Part shown: in pieces, positions 1 through 13,328 of the stretch | How positions within the stretch are numbered: position 1 is the stretch's first letter | Layout: the number at the start of each line of letters is the position of its first letter | Source: Triatoma infestans | Taxonomy: Eukaryota; Arthropoda; Insecta; Hemiptera; Reduviidae | Direction: 5' to 3' | NCBI GenBank assembly: GCA_011037195.1 | Contig: JAAEAF010000376.1 | Span: 1-64,000, forward strand | DNA length: 64,000 bases | Position numbers and translations under genes: made by a program | The notes under the pieces: generated by a model | The model's database searches: none | The model's input: the letters and a program-made list of their open reading frames with translations, nothing else | Told to the model about the DNA's origin: nothing

Positions 1-1030
1 AGAAGTAGTACTTTAGAGGTAAGATTAAAGTTGCTATTCCCTTAGAAACTCCTCCCAAAAAAATAGGCATACAAAAACTTTGTAGGCATACAAAGTTTAA
101 AGTTGAAAGTAGTAACAACAAACTGGAAACCTGTGTGATAACCAAAACGAATGACTGGTTGAACTTCCTCTGATTTTTCATTTTTGATATATTTGCTCAC
201 ACTCTTGCATATGCACACAAGTATTCACACACACACACACACACACACATACGCACACAAAGAGAGAGAGAGGGAAGAGGAAGCGAGTGAGAGAATAAGA
301 GAGCGGCCATTTTTCTAAAAATTCCTTTTTCCGGGATTCAGCATAACTCAAAACATCTATTTTCAGTTAAATCTCAATTTCAACATTTTACTAGGGTAAG
401 AGAATGTAATACCCCCGTGTAACCAGCAAGAAGAAAAAGTAAAAATTTGTGAGAAACACTTGAAATAATTTTCTCTCAGTGGAATTATTATAATTTCTAA
501 TTGACTATTTTTCATTAAATTCTCAAGATTTGCTAAATATTTAGTCAGCCTTATATAAAATAAAAGGGAGGGCTGTTAAGATTATACTGGTACCGGGAGG
601 TGACTACATTTTATGGCTAAACTCCCTCCCTTTCAAACCCTTATCATACTTGTAATGATTGCTTAAATTTAAGCCTAATTAACACATCCCACGAAACCAA
701 TCTAAAATTAATATTGCCGGAAAAATGGTTCAAATAAATGCGATAAATTTTCATATATGTAGAAAGTATATGAAGGTTAAAGAAAACTCGTTAAAGCCGT
801 TTTTGAAAAAGTAGCGAAAAACGTATAAAGCCAAACTCAATAAAGTCGCACTTCTGGTTGGTGGATTTTGCCCGAAGCTGTCGTATTAGAAGGCGCTGGT
901 ATTAGCTAAACGGAAAACTAAATTTGAGCTACTTGCGATTTTATGTTTTTGAGATATTAAAACACACACACACACGGAGGCAAAGTAAAAAATTTTCGGC
1001 GTAGGAGAGAAGACGGGTCTTATTTTTAAA
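1..1030. other. No gene; microsatellites and a dispersed-repeat copy
   Basis: Contains (AC)n near 228-250, an AG-rich run near 260-275, and a copy of the high-copy dispersed repeat (about 775-980). Its hallmark AACTCGTTAAAGCCGTTTTT is followed by a GTCGCACTTCTGGTT block and ends in (AC)n. No coding sequence recognised. Confidence 0.6.
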
Positions 1031-1039
1031 AAAAAAAAA

Positions 1040-2045
1040 TGCATTTATTTTTCAATCTAGTCTCCCTTTACTCCAATTCACTTTGTCCAACGTTTCTCCA
1101 ATAACTGGATTGCGTCCCTGAAGTGCGATTATGGAAATTCTTCAAAATATCCATTTACCGATGCAATCACCTCTTCATTTGACCCAAAACGTTTTCCAGC
1201 CACAAATTTCTTAAGGTAACAGAATAGATGAAAGCCGGAGGGAGCCAAATCTAGCGAATAGGAAGGATATTCTAACAATTCATACTTTAGATCCCTCAAT
1301 TTTCCCGTTGCCAAAGCGCCTTTGTGGGCGGGTGCATTGTCCTGATGAAAGAGGATTTTTTCTTTTGCAAACCAGGCCTTTTCTCTCTTTTTTTTATCTA
1401 GCTGGTTAAGAAGATGTGCGTAGCATGCCCCCTTAATTGTTCGACCCTTGGGCAGGTATTCAGTTACAAGATCCCTTTGGAATCCCAAAAAACATTAGCC
1501 ATAACCTTTCCAGCCGATGCAATTGTCTTTGTTTTCTTCGGAGCCGGTTTCTACCGCTTGAAAATAGTTGTTTTGACTCAGGTGTAAAGTGGTGAACCCA
1601 CGTTTCATCCATTGTAACAAATTGGCGCAGAAAATAGATGGGTTCTTCTTAAAATGGCGCAAACATGCTGAAAAACTCGATTCCTCATTTGTTTGTGATC
1701 AGCATTTAACAAATGCGGCGTCCACCTTGCACAAAGCTTTCTCATACTAAATTCTTCGTGTAAAATATGCCGTACCCTTTTCCATGAGATGCCTAGCTTT
1801 CTCATATACCTTTAATCGTCGATCAACTAGATCCATATTGGGTATCGTTTCGATATTTTCTTCGGTAGTTGCAGTTTTTAGCCGTCTTTCACGTGAATCA
1901 TCTTCAATCCATGTACGATCAAGTTCAAACTCAGTTGCCCATTTTTTTTACTGTTGATAACGAAGGTGCAGACAACATATCCACTTTCACCAACTTTGGA
2001 TGAATTTCTGCTAGCACTAAACCATCCAAAACGAAGAATTTTATG
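1040..2045 (-). pseudogene. Degenerate mariner transposase
   Basis: Two out-of-register open segments (1605-1805 and 1129-1488, minus strand) align in order with a mariner transposase. The first holds the helix-turn-helix linker region (RKLGISWKRVRHILHEEFSM...ARWTPHLLNADHK). The second holds the catalytic part: HQDNAPAH with the second Asp, then YSLDLAPSGFHLF, where the third catalytic Asp is replaced by Gly. Weak homology continues upstream to about 2040. The intact mariner at 30152-31449 shares this architecture, so this is a related but older copy. It cannot encode an active enzyme. Confidence 0.8.
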
Positions 2046-3835
2046 ACGGAACGGTATTCAAGTTTATTCATTTTGTCAAAAACACACAGCACGCTTACTT
2101 TAAACAGGCTTATAAAACAAATTGGTCAGATGAAATTCACATTTTTTTGCTATTTGCTTTTGCAACAAGTGTACCAACTTAACAAAACAGTAATTTCATT
2201 TGTAGTAGTGCCATATATGGGCTAGGCCAACAACTTTTCACCTTGCCCTAGTAGATAGTTATACAGATAATTCGCTAAAAAGTAGTTTTTCATACTCAGA
2301 AGATCTCAAAACTTGGATTTCCGATGAGAACTCAATTTCAGAGATTTAACACTATTGCAATTCCTCTTACCAGGAAAGAGAAGGGAGAGAGCGAGTAAAA
2401 AGTTAAATCTAGCATTTTAATTCTAAGAAAACACTAATAAAACTGTACCTATATTAAAAAAATGATTGATTTCATAATTAACTTAAGGCCTCGTGTCGTT
2501 GTTATTTTAAGACATTTTGGAGAATTGTTGGAAAAACGTGGAATTTGGCTTTAAGGAAAAAAAATAATTTAGAGTAAAACATATGCTTTCGCTTTCATTC
2601 ATGATATATAATGTGATAACTGGACGTTAAGCGTGCCTCAATAAAATAGGCATTAATTTTTAAGAAAATAGTTTTTATTACTGCGTTACTTTTTCGAAGA
2701 ACTGACAAGTCCCACCTGACTACAAAAGCAGTAATCACTTGCAGAAAAATTCTGGATTAATCACAATTTCAGACATGAAGGCAACCACGGTTATTCTATC
2801 CCAATTACACGGACTTAACTTAAAATAAAACACAGCACTGACACTAAACACGAAAGTTTTGCTGAGATATTTGATTTAGTTTACCAACAGAACAAACATT
2901 AAGCTCACCACTATAATCAATCACTTTAACCAACAAAGAGATATTTTAGGACCGGAGTAGATTACGTCAGAAGCTTAGGATCGTCAGAGATTGGAACTTA
3001 ACTTGGCAAAACACTGGAGATGATATTTGGAGGTTAACTAATTACATCTGTTCTAATTTTAGCTAAGGAAAATTTTGTCTCTAAATTATGATTGGATCAC
3101 CATTTTAAAGATTTATAATCAATTAAAACACTGGGTAACAAAAAAATGACAATTGCGCAGCGTTAATTTTATTTGAGCTGGTTGAGAAAGGAATCTTTAC
3201 TATCTTCTCTGTTTTATTAATAAAACATTTACTGTTCTGCAGTTAGTATCCATATAAATCTAAGTTGAAATGTATTTATTTGTACTTCGTGACTTTATAG
3301 AAGGGCAGATTATTAAAGGCTAAAAGTTTTTGCAGAATAATAAGAAAATATTTTAAAGAAACCGTCTGTGACATTAAAGAATTGAACCACTCATTTCTTT
3401 CTTTCAAATATTTAATACATTTATAAAAGTGAGCGAGCCGTTTTAAAAATAACACTTTCATAAATTCCTAGTTATTTTGAACCATAATCTTTTTTAACTT
3501 TCATCTTGTTTAACAGTTTGAAACTTGGTCAGAAACCTTTTAAAAACCTTTGTGAGGAAGCACTAACATGAATGACTTCTCTTACAGTAATTTTAACGAT
3601 TAAACTTGACAAATATTTGAGTGCCCTAACATTGCACTTAAAACGTAAATGGTTAGGGAACTACAGAGTTTAATTGTTGGCTCTTAAGAAATAAGAGTCA
3701 GTAAGAAATAAGTCTTAAGAAATAAGATCTTCTAAGAATGTGGTCACATTTTAGAACAGCAGGCAGTTTCTCTATTATTGTCATAGATCACCTAGGACGT
3801 GCTTAAAATAAATTTTTGAGTCAAATAAAAATGAT
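2046..3835. other. No gene seen
   Basis: AT-rich, without long or recognisable reading frames. A SINE-like 3' tail remnant (GGACGTTAAGCGTGCCTCAA near 2622, then an AATAGGCATTAA motif) resembles the tails of the SINE copies at 22787, 56789 and 59044. Confidence 0.5.
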
Positions 3836-4237
3836 AAGATTTTATTTGTTCGTATTGCGATCGTGTCAAATGATCGAAATTGAGTTTTTACCGGAAATAC
3901 ATCTCAAAAACGAAAAAACGCAACGAGCTCAAACTTAATATTTCTTTGAGGTATTACCACCGCATCTGACACGAAGCTTTCGCAAAATCCATCAACCGGA
4001 AGTAGTAGTAGGAGGAGTACTGCAAAGATTTTTTTTTTCAGTTTTTGGCCATATGTAGAACCATACACTAAACTGAAGTGGTATTGTAGAAGGAAGCTTT
4101 TACTGTCCTCCCGGAGCCACCCGAAAAATCATTTTCCCCAGGAAATTGTTTCGGATAAAAGTGATAGGTATTTATGTGTCTTGCAGTAGTAGTAAGAAAA
4201 GAAAAAATCCTGAGCCATTTTTGAGAAAATCACGAAC

Positions 4238-4430
4238 ATTATTCAGAAAAGTCTACTTATGGTTGACAAATTTTGACGGTCAACTTCGACTTTAAATTGA
4301 ATTGTGGTAACTAAACGGAATATCAAGTTTCAACTTTCTTGATTTATTTTTTTTTTTTTATTTTGAGAAATTTCGTTCACTTAATCTCTCACTCACACAT
4401 TCTCTCTGACTCCTGCTCCTTCGCTACAAA

Positions 4431-4462
<32 letters not shown>

Positions 4463-4483
4463 AAGAAATACATTTGCTATAAA
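4238..4483. repeat. Left copy of a ~245-bp direct duplication flanking a retrotransposon
   Basis: The block from ATTATTCAGAAAAG to TTTGCTATAAA is repeated at 7286-7527 with only a handful of substitutions plus length differences in a poly-T and an (AC)n tract. The two copies abut the 5' truncation point and the 3' (ATT)n tail of the intervening non-LTR element. Confidence 0.85.
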
Positions 4484-7290
4484 TCCATCTTTAGAATCGT
4501 TTAAGGTGTGTCAACAATTCTTCTCGGATCATCTTCCGATCACTTTAAAGTTGGCAATGTTTGGAAATAAAAATAATTGTATTCTACCTCTGCTTCCCAA
4601 ATTAAAGTGGCAGTTTAAATTTTATGATATTTATGTTAACGAATTGGAACGTGTTACCTCGGAATATAAAGTATTGCCGGATGATCCAGCGCTGGGTATA
4701 TGGCAGTTAACAGATATAATTACAAATACAGCGTATAAATATAATATGGTGTTCAGCAGTAAACCTGCTGTATTCAAACAAGGTTGGTTCGATAATGAAT
4801 GTTTGAAAAGGCGTACCCTGTTATTTAAGTTATTAAATACTTTTAGGTTCACGGGGTATTCTACAATTAGAATTCAGTATCTCAAGGCTAGAAGCGAGTA
4901 TAAAGAATTATGTAAAGCTAAGAAGAAGCGGTACTTAGAAGATATGTCAGTTAATTTCCATTCCGTGAGGGATACCAAGGATTTTTGGAATTTGGTGAGA
5001 AAGTTCAAATTTAGAAATTTCCAACTGGATGGCGGTATCTCCGGAGCTGAGTGGGTTGCTTATTTCCGGACTTTGTTAAATCCTACACTAAGTGCCAGCC
5101 GAATTACCTATGCGGAACCCCTAATAGTTAATGAGTTTTTAGATTTGCCTTTTACTAAATGTGAACTAGTTAACGTGATCCATAGTCTGAAAATGAATAA
5201 AGCACCCGGCCCAGATGGCATTCCTAGCGAATTTTTTAAATATATCCCAGATAATTTTATAGAGACATTACTTTATTATTTTAATCAAATATATATTACT
5301 GGTAAGGTTCCTAACGCTTTTAAGCGATTCATAATTTTCCCCATACATAAAAAAAGTTCGGTGCATGAAGCATGCAATTACAGAGGTATCTCTTTTGCCA
5401 ATAGTATCAGTAAATTATTTACTGGGCTCTTGCTGGACAGACTCAGCCGTGGGTAGATGAAGAGGGCTTGTTGGGTGAGTTCCAAGCGGGCTTCCGCAAA
5501 AACTACTCTACAGTTGACGATATTGCTAGTTTGATGAGTATTGTCCGAATTAAGTTGAGTCAAAAAAGACAGAAGGTCTTCGCCTTTTTTGTAGATCTAC
5601 GCGCTGCCTTTGACCGGGTGGACCGTTATGCTCTTTTCTACAGCTCTCTGAGCTGAGGTTATCCAGCAGAATGGTGAGTATATTGAGGAAACTGTACGAT
5701 GGAACTTTGAGTTCTGTGTGGTGCAAGAGAGGGCTTTCCGAGGAATTTGAAACCACCATGGGAGTTAAGCAGGGATGCTTATTATCCCCCTTTTATTCTC
5801 TCTTTTTATTAATGATGTGGTGGATGGGTTGAGTGGTGGCATAAGAATCGAAAATATGCGTATAAAAGTCCTAGCCTACGCTGATGACCTCGTTTTCCTG
5901 GCTTCCGATAAGTTATCGCTGCAACTAATGATGAATGATTTTGAGGAGTATTGTATGAAGTGGAATTTGGAATTGAATTTGAGTAAATCGAAGGTACTTG
6001 TATTTAGGAATGGGGGTCGACCTTCACTTGGAGAGCTCTGGTTTTACGGCGGCGAGGCGGTCGAGGTGGTCAACACTTATAAATATTTAGGTATCGCTCT
6101 GACATCAAATTTATCTATGGCAAGGCATTTTAAAGAAAAGTGTGAAAATGCTAAGTTTGCTCTGAATGCTTTTAATAAAATACTTTTGGATAAGTTCGTG
6201 CCTTTTTCATCCAAATTAAATATTTTTAATGCGGTGGCAAGATCTATAATCTGTTATGGGTCGCAAATATGGGGGTCGCAAATGCATAAACACGTAGAAC
6301 TTCCGCTTAAATTTTTCATTAAAAAGTGTTTTAATTTGCCCTGGAACACGCCCGACTTTATACTGCACCTGGAGACACAACTAATGCCCACATTTCTATA
6401 CTCATTCAGACTTCACTATAAATACATTCGCAAGTGCTTGCTTCTCCCCCCTGTTAGATATCCTCATGTACTAGCAAAGATTATTATAAAAAATAAACTG
6501 TTCTGGAATAAGGATTGGGAAAATATGTGTAATTTGTATGACATAACATTGGAGGAAATGATAGCAGGAGAGATTAAAATAGGCTATATTGTGAGTAAAA
6601 TAAAAGAAAATTTAATGTATAACTACAAAGTCAAAGCCCAGAATAGTATTCATCATGTTATCTATAAACAGCTGGATCAGAACAAGAATTGTTTTTTCAG
6701 TCATATGGACTCTAATACAATTAGTTGGATATTTAAGTGTAGGGCAGAACTGATCTGCTTAGATAAATATTATTTTAATAAAGAAATAAAATTATGTTCG
6801 CTGTGCAATAGACGGGAGGATGAGGATATCTTCCATTTTATTTGCATATGCCCCATTCTGAAAGAATTTCGCATCTTATGTTTTCAGAATACTGTACTTA
6901 ATTTTGAGGATCTTCTATATTATCTAAATGGGAATGAGTGGCCCAATTTGGTCAAGTATGTTAAAATGGCCTGGAAGTACATATATGAATTAGTCCAGCA
7001 ATTCAATTTTTAATGATTCTTAATTCTATGGTTTCCTTTTTTTATTTTTATTTTTTGGTTTTGTTTAAGAACATTTTCTGTTTCTCAGATGCCTCGATAT
7101 TTTGTTTGTTTATCGTGTTATGGTCTGTAATTTATATTGTACGCCCTGTCAATGGTTTTGTGCTTATTTAAAAGACGACTCCCTCAGACGGCCTATGGCC
7201 ATGAGTATGTCTTTAAATGTATTAATAATGCAATTATTCTATGTATACACTGTGTTAAATAAAGACAATTATTATTATTATTATTATTAT
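4484..7290 (+). pseudogene. 5'-truncated non-LTR retrotransposon (Jockey/CR1-like pol)
   Basis: The reading starts inside the C-terminus of an AP endonuclease (FFSDHLPITL), then runs through a reverse transcriptase. Visible RT landmarks are NKAPGPDGIPSEFFK, HKKSSVHEACNYRGIS, motif A FFVDLRAAFD (5468-5656 frame), motif B GVKQGCLLSP across a frameshift near 5775, and the catalytic LAYADDLVF near 5875. The 5775-7013 frame ends with the thumb (YGSQIWG) and a C-terminal zinc-knuckle-like LCSLCNRREDEDIFHFICIC. A stop near 5454 and at least two frame changes make it inactive. A 3' UTR with AATAAA (about 7257) and an (ATT)n tail follow. The related fragments at 29.6-31.7 and 32.2-33.3 kb share the C-terminal layout. 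Confidence 0.88.
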
Positions 7291-7527
7291 TCAGAAAAGT
7301 CTACTTATGGTTGACAAATTTTGACGGTCAACTTCGACTTTAAATTGAATTGTGCTAACTAAATGGAATATCAAGTTTCAACTTTCTTGATTTATTTTTT
7401 TTTATTTTTATTTTGAGAAATTTCGTTCACTTAATCTCTCACTCACACATTCTCTCTGACTCCTGCTCCCTCGCTACAAAACACACACACACACACACAA
7501 ACACACAAGAAATACATTTGCTATAAA
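7286..7527. repeat. Right copy of the ~245-bp flanking duplication
   Basis: Matches 4238-4483 from ATTATTCAG to GCTATAAA. Beyond it the sequence differs from the left flank (AACATTTTC against TCCATC), which places the boundaries exactly at the retrotransposon ends. Confidence 0.85.
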
Positions 7528-8865
7528 AACATTTTCAATTTTTTTTTTGTAATTGGAGATCACAAATATCATATGTCCAGTGCAAATTCAATTTTGATAA
7601 TTCGACTCAATTTTAATGTATTTTGATCGCAATGTATTCTCGACGGTAAAAAAAAAAAAACAGTAAACCAATTAAAAATAAATTGGGTCAATATTTTCCA
7701 TAATTATTTGAAATTAATCTTTGAAGATGAACTTATTCATTTTAATTGCAATTTATAATTTTTTTTTTTTAATCTTGCCCACAAAATTAAATTACTGATC
7801 AAACAATCCATTTTCAATAAAAAAAATTTTAAAAATCCAAACCTTGCCCATATTTCTCGCTTATTAATAAAATGGAAAACGATGATGAAGAAAGATTATA
7901 TCTTAAGTAAAACAGTACCCCAGTTTTCAGATTTAATTAATTCACAAACCGCAGATGGGACATAACTCATTAGGAATATTTGTTCTCTGTGGGTTGTACT
8001 CTGTTGGCACAGAGTAGAGTAACTGTGTGTGTTGTATAACCTGGCCCGCCTTTCCAAAAACGGCCAGGCCACCATCTCCAGGCACGCCTGTATAATAGGG
8101 AAGGAAAAAGGAACAGCGTTGGTTCACTTAATGAGAACAAGCTTGCCCGTGATGAGTCTTCCACTTCCGCTTCCTAGCCCGGCCGCCCTCTAGTAATCCT
8201 CCGTTCGTTCAAAACTGACGCTGTAATTCGTGACCTACAATTACCCTTGTATTGACGAGGTGAACTTAATATAACATTAACGTTTTAAAGACGCTAATTA
8301 GCAAAAACCAACAACATTTTAATGTCTCTCTTCAAAAAATAACATTAATAAAAACAAAATTACTTTCCAATTTAAAATCTATTTTCTAATTTCATCAGAT
8401 ATTATTTTCTATGAAAGTCTGCTTCAGTTAATGGGCATCAACCAGTTTCAGGCCTTTGTCCTTCATCTCGATATCTTATTATCGTCTGTGGGATAGGACG
8501 AAGGCCTACCTAGTGGGCCGGATGAATAAAAACGAGTAGGACGAGTATTTACTTACAAGTAAAGTGTAACAAGTATTTATACCTCAAGTAAACCGATGTG
8601 AATAAAGTATATAGTTTACTCGTGACCGTTTACTTTCTAGATCGAGGGTATACTTGCAAGTATTTACTCGCGAGACAACCGAGTTCACTAGAAACGCAAG
8701 TAAATATTTGTAGCGGCGCACGACTACACATATCTTTCCTATTGTGACTTGTACTGTTTTCGCCGCTTGCCAACTCGATTCACATCCTTTATTACTCAGT
8801 AGTCAGTATCTGTACGTGTTTGTGTTTGTCATCTTGCTTTGTGTTGTGGATGAAAGCGATGCGAT
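7528..8865. other. No gene; possible DNA-transposon end
   Basis: 7930-8260 is more GC-rich than its surroundings and unrecognised. From 8500 to 8720 there is a cluster of short motifs (AAGTATTTA, ACTTGCAAGTATTTACTCG, CAAGTAAA), in both orientations, such as subterminal repeats of DNA transposons show. It precedes the Zeste-like coding fragment. Confidence 0.35.
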
Positions 8866-8867
8866 TG

Positions 8868-9182
8868 CTGGTTGTGACAGTAGGGCTATTTTTGCAGCGT
8901 TATTGAAAGACTATACTGTTGTACTAAATAAATCAATGTTGCCGAAAATGCATCGGATAAAGAGAAGGCATGGGCATGTTTAGCCGAACAGTTTTCGGAA
9001 AACGTTGGGAAACAAACTAGTGTTGCACAGATGAAAAAACTTTTGAATAATATGAAAAACCGCTGTAAAGAAAAAGAGCGATTTCAACGCAACTGGAAAC
9101 AAACCAATAAAATTGTTATCATGGGAGCCAGATTTTCTAAAAATTGTCGAGTCAAACGAGAACCCAGTTTATTCTAAAATAC
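8868..9182 (+). pseudogene. Zeste/Myb-SANT-like DNA-binding domain fragment
   Basis: One frame reads RAIFAALLKDYTVVLNKS (to about 8935). After a one-base shift the next frame continues NVAENASDKEKAWACLAEQF then SENVGKQTSVAQMKKLLNNM and KNRCKEKERFQRNWKQ, ending at a stop near 9179. This follows the pattern of the Zeste-type Myb/SANT domain (L-x-x-Y...K-x-x-AW...F...Q-x-K-K-x-x-N-x-K). Such domains occur both in host regulators and as accessory ORFs of DNA transposons. The clustered repeats just upstream favour a transposon origin. Broken, so probably not functional. Confidence 0.5.
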
Positions 9183-9299
9183 CTGGGGCTTCATGCGTTG
9201 GACTGGGAGCAAGTGTCACGTCGCCGTCGCCCATTCAAACCTCTCTCATCCCTATGGTGGGCCTAGGAATGCTGAACCTTATGCTACTGTCTAAATAGT

Positions 9300-11825
9300 C
9301 TTTTCATTATATTGTAGGTTCCCTCAGTGAAATTTTATCAATTGTAGCAATGCAAAACTCTTTGGTCTTCGGTGGTTTAGAATGGCAGTGGCTTCTTATA
9401 AACCGAGCTTTGCCCATATTGCAATAGATTTTTTAGTTCTTAAGGGTAGAGTTGATGCTACATCAATCCAGGAAAGAAATTAGTTTGATGGCTGTAAAGC
9501 AGGAGAGAACAGGAGAAGTCCGGGCCTAATATTTCCCTCCATCTATGGCTGTAGAACTTAATGGACAGAACATCTATGTGGACCGAACTTAATTTTTCTT
9601 TTCATGATTTGATTAGTTTTTGGGTGACGAAGTCTGGCTTAGACTTCGTCATGCCAGATGTTGGGAGGCTTTCCCGACCTACTTTTTCACTTTTTTCACC
9701 TTTTTCACCAGGAATATAGTCTTGGTTTACTCTGGAAAAACAATAATTATTTGTTTTCTTTCCTTTCTCTGAGCAGAGGCAACCATGTTCTGTTCAAATA
9801 TATAGCAAATGGAATTATAAACTGACCAAATATATAGCAAGAGAAATAAGTACACATATAGGTCTTGCGGACTCTTTCATAAAAGATTTCACCCATTTCG
9901 TCGAAACCACAATAAAATCTATTCACCTGAAAAAGCCAGATTTCATGGTCAGTTCTGAATATCACCTTTCTTGTCTCTTGCAGAAGTGTACAGAATTTTA
10001 ATCACCAGAATTGTTTACATCCAAAAATGCCTATCACTTTTATTAGAAACCTTTTATTCAGGAAAATTTTTATTTTTGGGAGAGTTCTGGGGGGAACAAT
10101 AAAGTTTAGCTTTCCACTCACCATAAAGTGTACATTAAAAGCATTTTTTTAAAAATTCCAAGTTTGAAGAAAATCGGTGAAATGAAAGTGAGACTTTACA
10201 AGATACTTTTTTTTGTAAAGGTTGAATGTTACATTGCACATGTATAAACTTCCAAGTTTTTAGGTACTTCCAAAAAGTTTTGAGGTATCTGCGAATCTGT
10301 GATTGCAAATTTTATTGGATTTATTCAAAATCATTGACGGCCGGCTATTGGAATACAGTGTGAATCACTTCAAGTGGTAATCGCTATGTGTGATAACCAA
10401 TATGTTTTTCCCATCACTGCTTTATTTACGTTAGAGCAAGCAATTGACTAAAAATTTCTAGTTTAATGAAAATAGTTGTAAAAATAAACAGCTACAATAA
10501 GAGGAAGTTGGTGTGAGTGTATTCTACACAATACTTGTGTGGAAATGTTGGAAAACCCTTACAATATATGGGTTATAATTTAGAGAGAACATGATGCTAA
10601 CAGTTTTTTTCTTAGGTTTGAGAGGGCTGTAAAAAGAATTGCAGTAAAAGTGGCAGAAGAATGCGTAGACGAACACGCAGAAGAAGAAGAGGATTGTAAA
10701 CTACGTAGTTTTTTTTTTTTACAAGCAATATAATGTGTAGAATGTAAGAAAAAGGCTGTGAGAAAGTAAGAGAAAGAATAATAGAGAGAAATTGCTAACT
10801 GCAGAACTGAAAATGACTTTCTTACTTGTTATTACAAATTTTTAAAACAACTAGAATAGAAAAACGTACATAATTTTCATTCTTTTACAGTTTACATCTG
10901 TTATAATGCCGTCTTGTATAACATAACAGCACATATCATATTTATAATTTAGACACTTTGTTATAACCAGTGAGTTGTATCCTTATTACATCCCTTTTAG
11001 TCCTTGTATATCCTTTCTTCAGCCATACACACACCCATCTTAACTAAAACACGGAGGTCTTTTTTCTCCAGCCCCATTTCTTCTTCTACTTGTTCTTCTT
11101 CTTCCTCTTTATAACAGATATCATGTATCTTCTTCCATAAGCAATGCAGGAAGGAAAAAAAAAGTCAAAGAAAAAAAAATGCTAGCGTCCATCTATGTGA
11201 AAACAGCTGGCTTGTATAAATATTTTCACAGTAGTTTTTCCTGTTTTTTATGACGGTAATATCTTCTGTTTGGCTCCTCTTTCTACGGAAATTTATATAT
11301 AAATTATTTTTTTATTTTTTAGTGAATAATAAAGAAGTGGTTTATATTTTTATTTAGTCCCATATATGTACATATATGGTCAATGAACAGCAAGAAGAAA
11401 AAAAAAAAATGAAGGGGAATCAGTACAATACATGCGAAACTACAGCTGTGCTAAACCAAGCGAAAATATCCCCATTCTCCAATAGATAACAAAACTAAGG
11501 TTTTTACAGTTGTGTAGCTCCCAATATCTGGTGTAAGAGAAGGAAGTATGATGATCGTGTGCGATTTCGATCCGGAAATACAAGTATGGAAGTCACCTGA
11601 GTTAGGAATAATAAAATCTGGTTATGAAACACATACATGACTTGCTCTTATTTCTGTAAATACAATTATATGTAAAAATGGCAAACTGTCTTTAAATATT
11701 AAATTTTACTATTTTATGCTAGCAGTTGGTGATGGGCGTAATACGTGCAGAAGAAAAGCCATTAACACTGAACCATTTGGAACTTAATACCATAAAATTC
11801 TGCAAAATAATTCTAAAATCCATTT
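9300..11825. other. No gene seen
   Basis: AT-rich intergenic sequence with pieces of the dispersed repeat (about 10020-10540, including AAAATCGGTGAAATGAAAGT and AAGAGGAAGTTGGTGTGAG). No supported coding sequence. Confidence 0.5.
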
Positions 11826-12302
11826 CTTCTTTTTTTCCAGTAAATATTTTCCAATAAAAGTGATATGTTTTTATCTGCGAACCTAGCATTACTAGTTTAA
11901 AGGAAATCGTTATAGATTTTTCAAGAAAATTAAGAAAAAAAATGCTCAGAAATCGATTCTGTAAAATCGTACTTCCGATAGATCGATTTTCATCAAATTT
12001 GAAATTCTACCAATACTTCTAATGAAATTCAATATTACATAATTGATAGAAACATAAATTTACTGATATTGTGTATCAGAGAGGAAAGCTTAACGTTACT
12101 GCCCCCCCCCCCCCAGAATCCGCAAAATATAAATTTTTTCCCGGGAAAATGTTTCATACAAAATTGATAGATATTTATGTGGCTAGATAATATATGAAGT
12201 TTAAAGAACACCGTTGGAGCTTTTTTCTGAGAAAATTGCGGAAAACTATACCAAAAAAAAAGCCGTAAAGTCCATACTTAACGATCGATTTATTCCGACA
12301 AG
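11825..12302. repeat. High-copy dispersed repeat, one copy
   Basis: Carries the family hallmarks in order: TTTCCAGTAAATATTTTCCAATAAAAGTGAT, a GAAATCGTTATAG block, GATCGATTTTCATCAAATTTG, a poly-C run (12105-12114), TTTTTCCCGGGAAAATGTTT and ACCGTTGGAGC. Similar blocks recur near 780, 14590, 23010, 25040, 36720, 42510, 45530 and 61590. The hammerhead foldback at 12303 inserted into it. Confidence 0.6.
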
Positions 12303-12387
12303 ACCGAAATTATTTGTTGTGGTAGATTCCGCAGAGCTGGAAAGCATCAGAGATATTTTCCGTGATAGCCTGGTTCCTTTTTGTGCT

Positions 12388-12425
12388 CATCGACCGGTTT
12401 CGGGCTTTCGCCCATCGTCAGGATG
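12388..12425 (-). ncRNA. Hammerhead ribozyme motif (ACCGGU type)
   Basis: On the minus strand: stem I CAUC, core CUGACGA, stem II GGGC-GAAA-GCCC, GAAA, self-complementary stem III ACCGGU, cleavage-site C, stem I partner GAUG. All conserved core bases are present. Stem III has no loop, so activity would need two copies pairing. Confidence 0.75.
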
Positions 12426-13328
12426 TTTTTTGTCAAACAGTATTGTCTCCGCGGCAGACACCCAAGGCGAGATGGCAAGTAGCGGGTGACAAACAAAATG
12501 AATAATAATACCAACAAATGAAAACGAGACTTACACTTTGGTGACGGTGAGTGGTGAATTGAAGAAGGGTTTATGAAACGTATGGCGGACTGGAAAAGGA
12601 AGAGGTGGTGTATGTGTGTGTGTGTGTGTGGTGTGCACGTGTGGCGAAAGAAAGGAACTCAGGTGACCGTAGAAGGATTGGAATGCTTCTTCAGAAGCGG
12701 ATGATGCCATTGTTGAAGCGGCAAGTGATGGCGAGTGCAGATGAGATAGCCTCGTGAAGATGATGGCGCGTAGAGATGAATCTTGGTAATCACCGATGAC
12801 TCAGTGTTAATAATTAACACGATTAATAGGCGCATACAAGGCGACACAAAATTTAAAGGCGAAATTAACAGCACACCACAGACTAAGAAGAAGCGGTAAA
12901 ACTGAGGTTAGCTAGTCGGGCGACAGGAGAAGAGAACGGCACAAACACTGTTATCTAGGCAAGATGCAGAAGACAAGTGAAGAAATTTTAGAGGAATAAA
13001 GAACGTTTGAAGGGTGTGGGAAATTAAATAACGCGCGAACTCCGAAAGATAAAAGTGCCGACAATCCCACTACCAAGAGAGAAAGAGAGGGAAAAAGGCG
13101 GGAAAGCGTGAGAACGAGGCGGACGATGAAGAAAAAAGGAAATAACAAGAATTTGGAAATGGCAAGGGATTAACAATAGTGTGATAATAAAAAGGGCAAT
13201 AAAGGCGAAGCGAAGTTAATCTGTCAAAGGTGCCGCGACTAACAAGTATGATAACATTGACTTGCACAGAGCAAATTTACATTGTGACGATACACTGTGT
13301 ATCAACTAAAATCTGTTTGACAAAAGAA

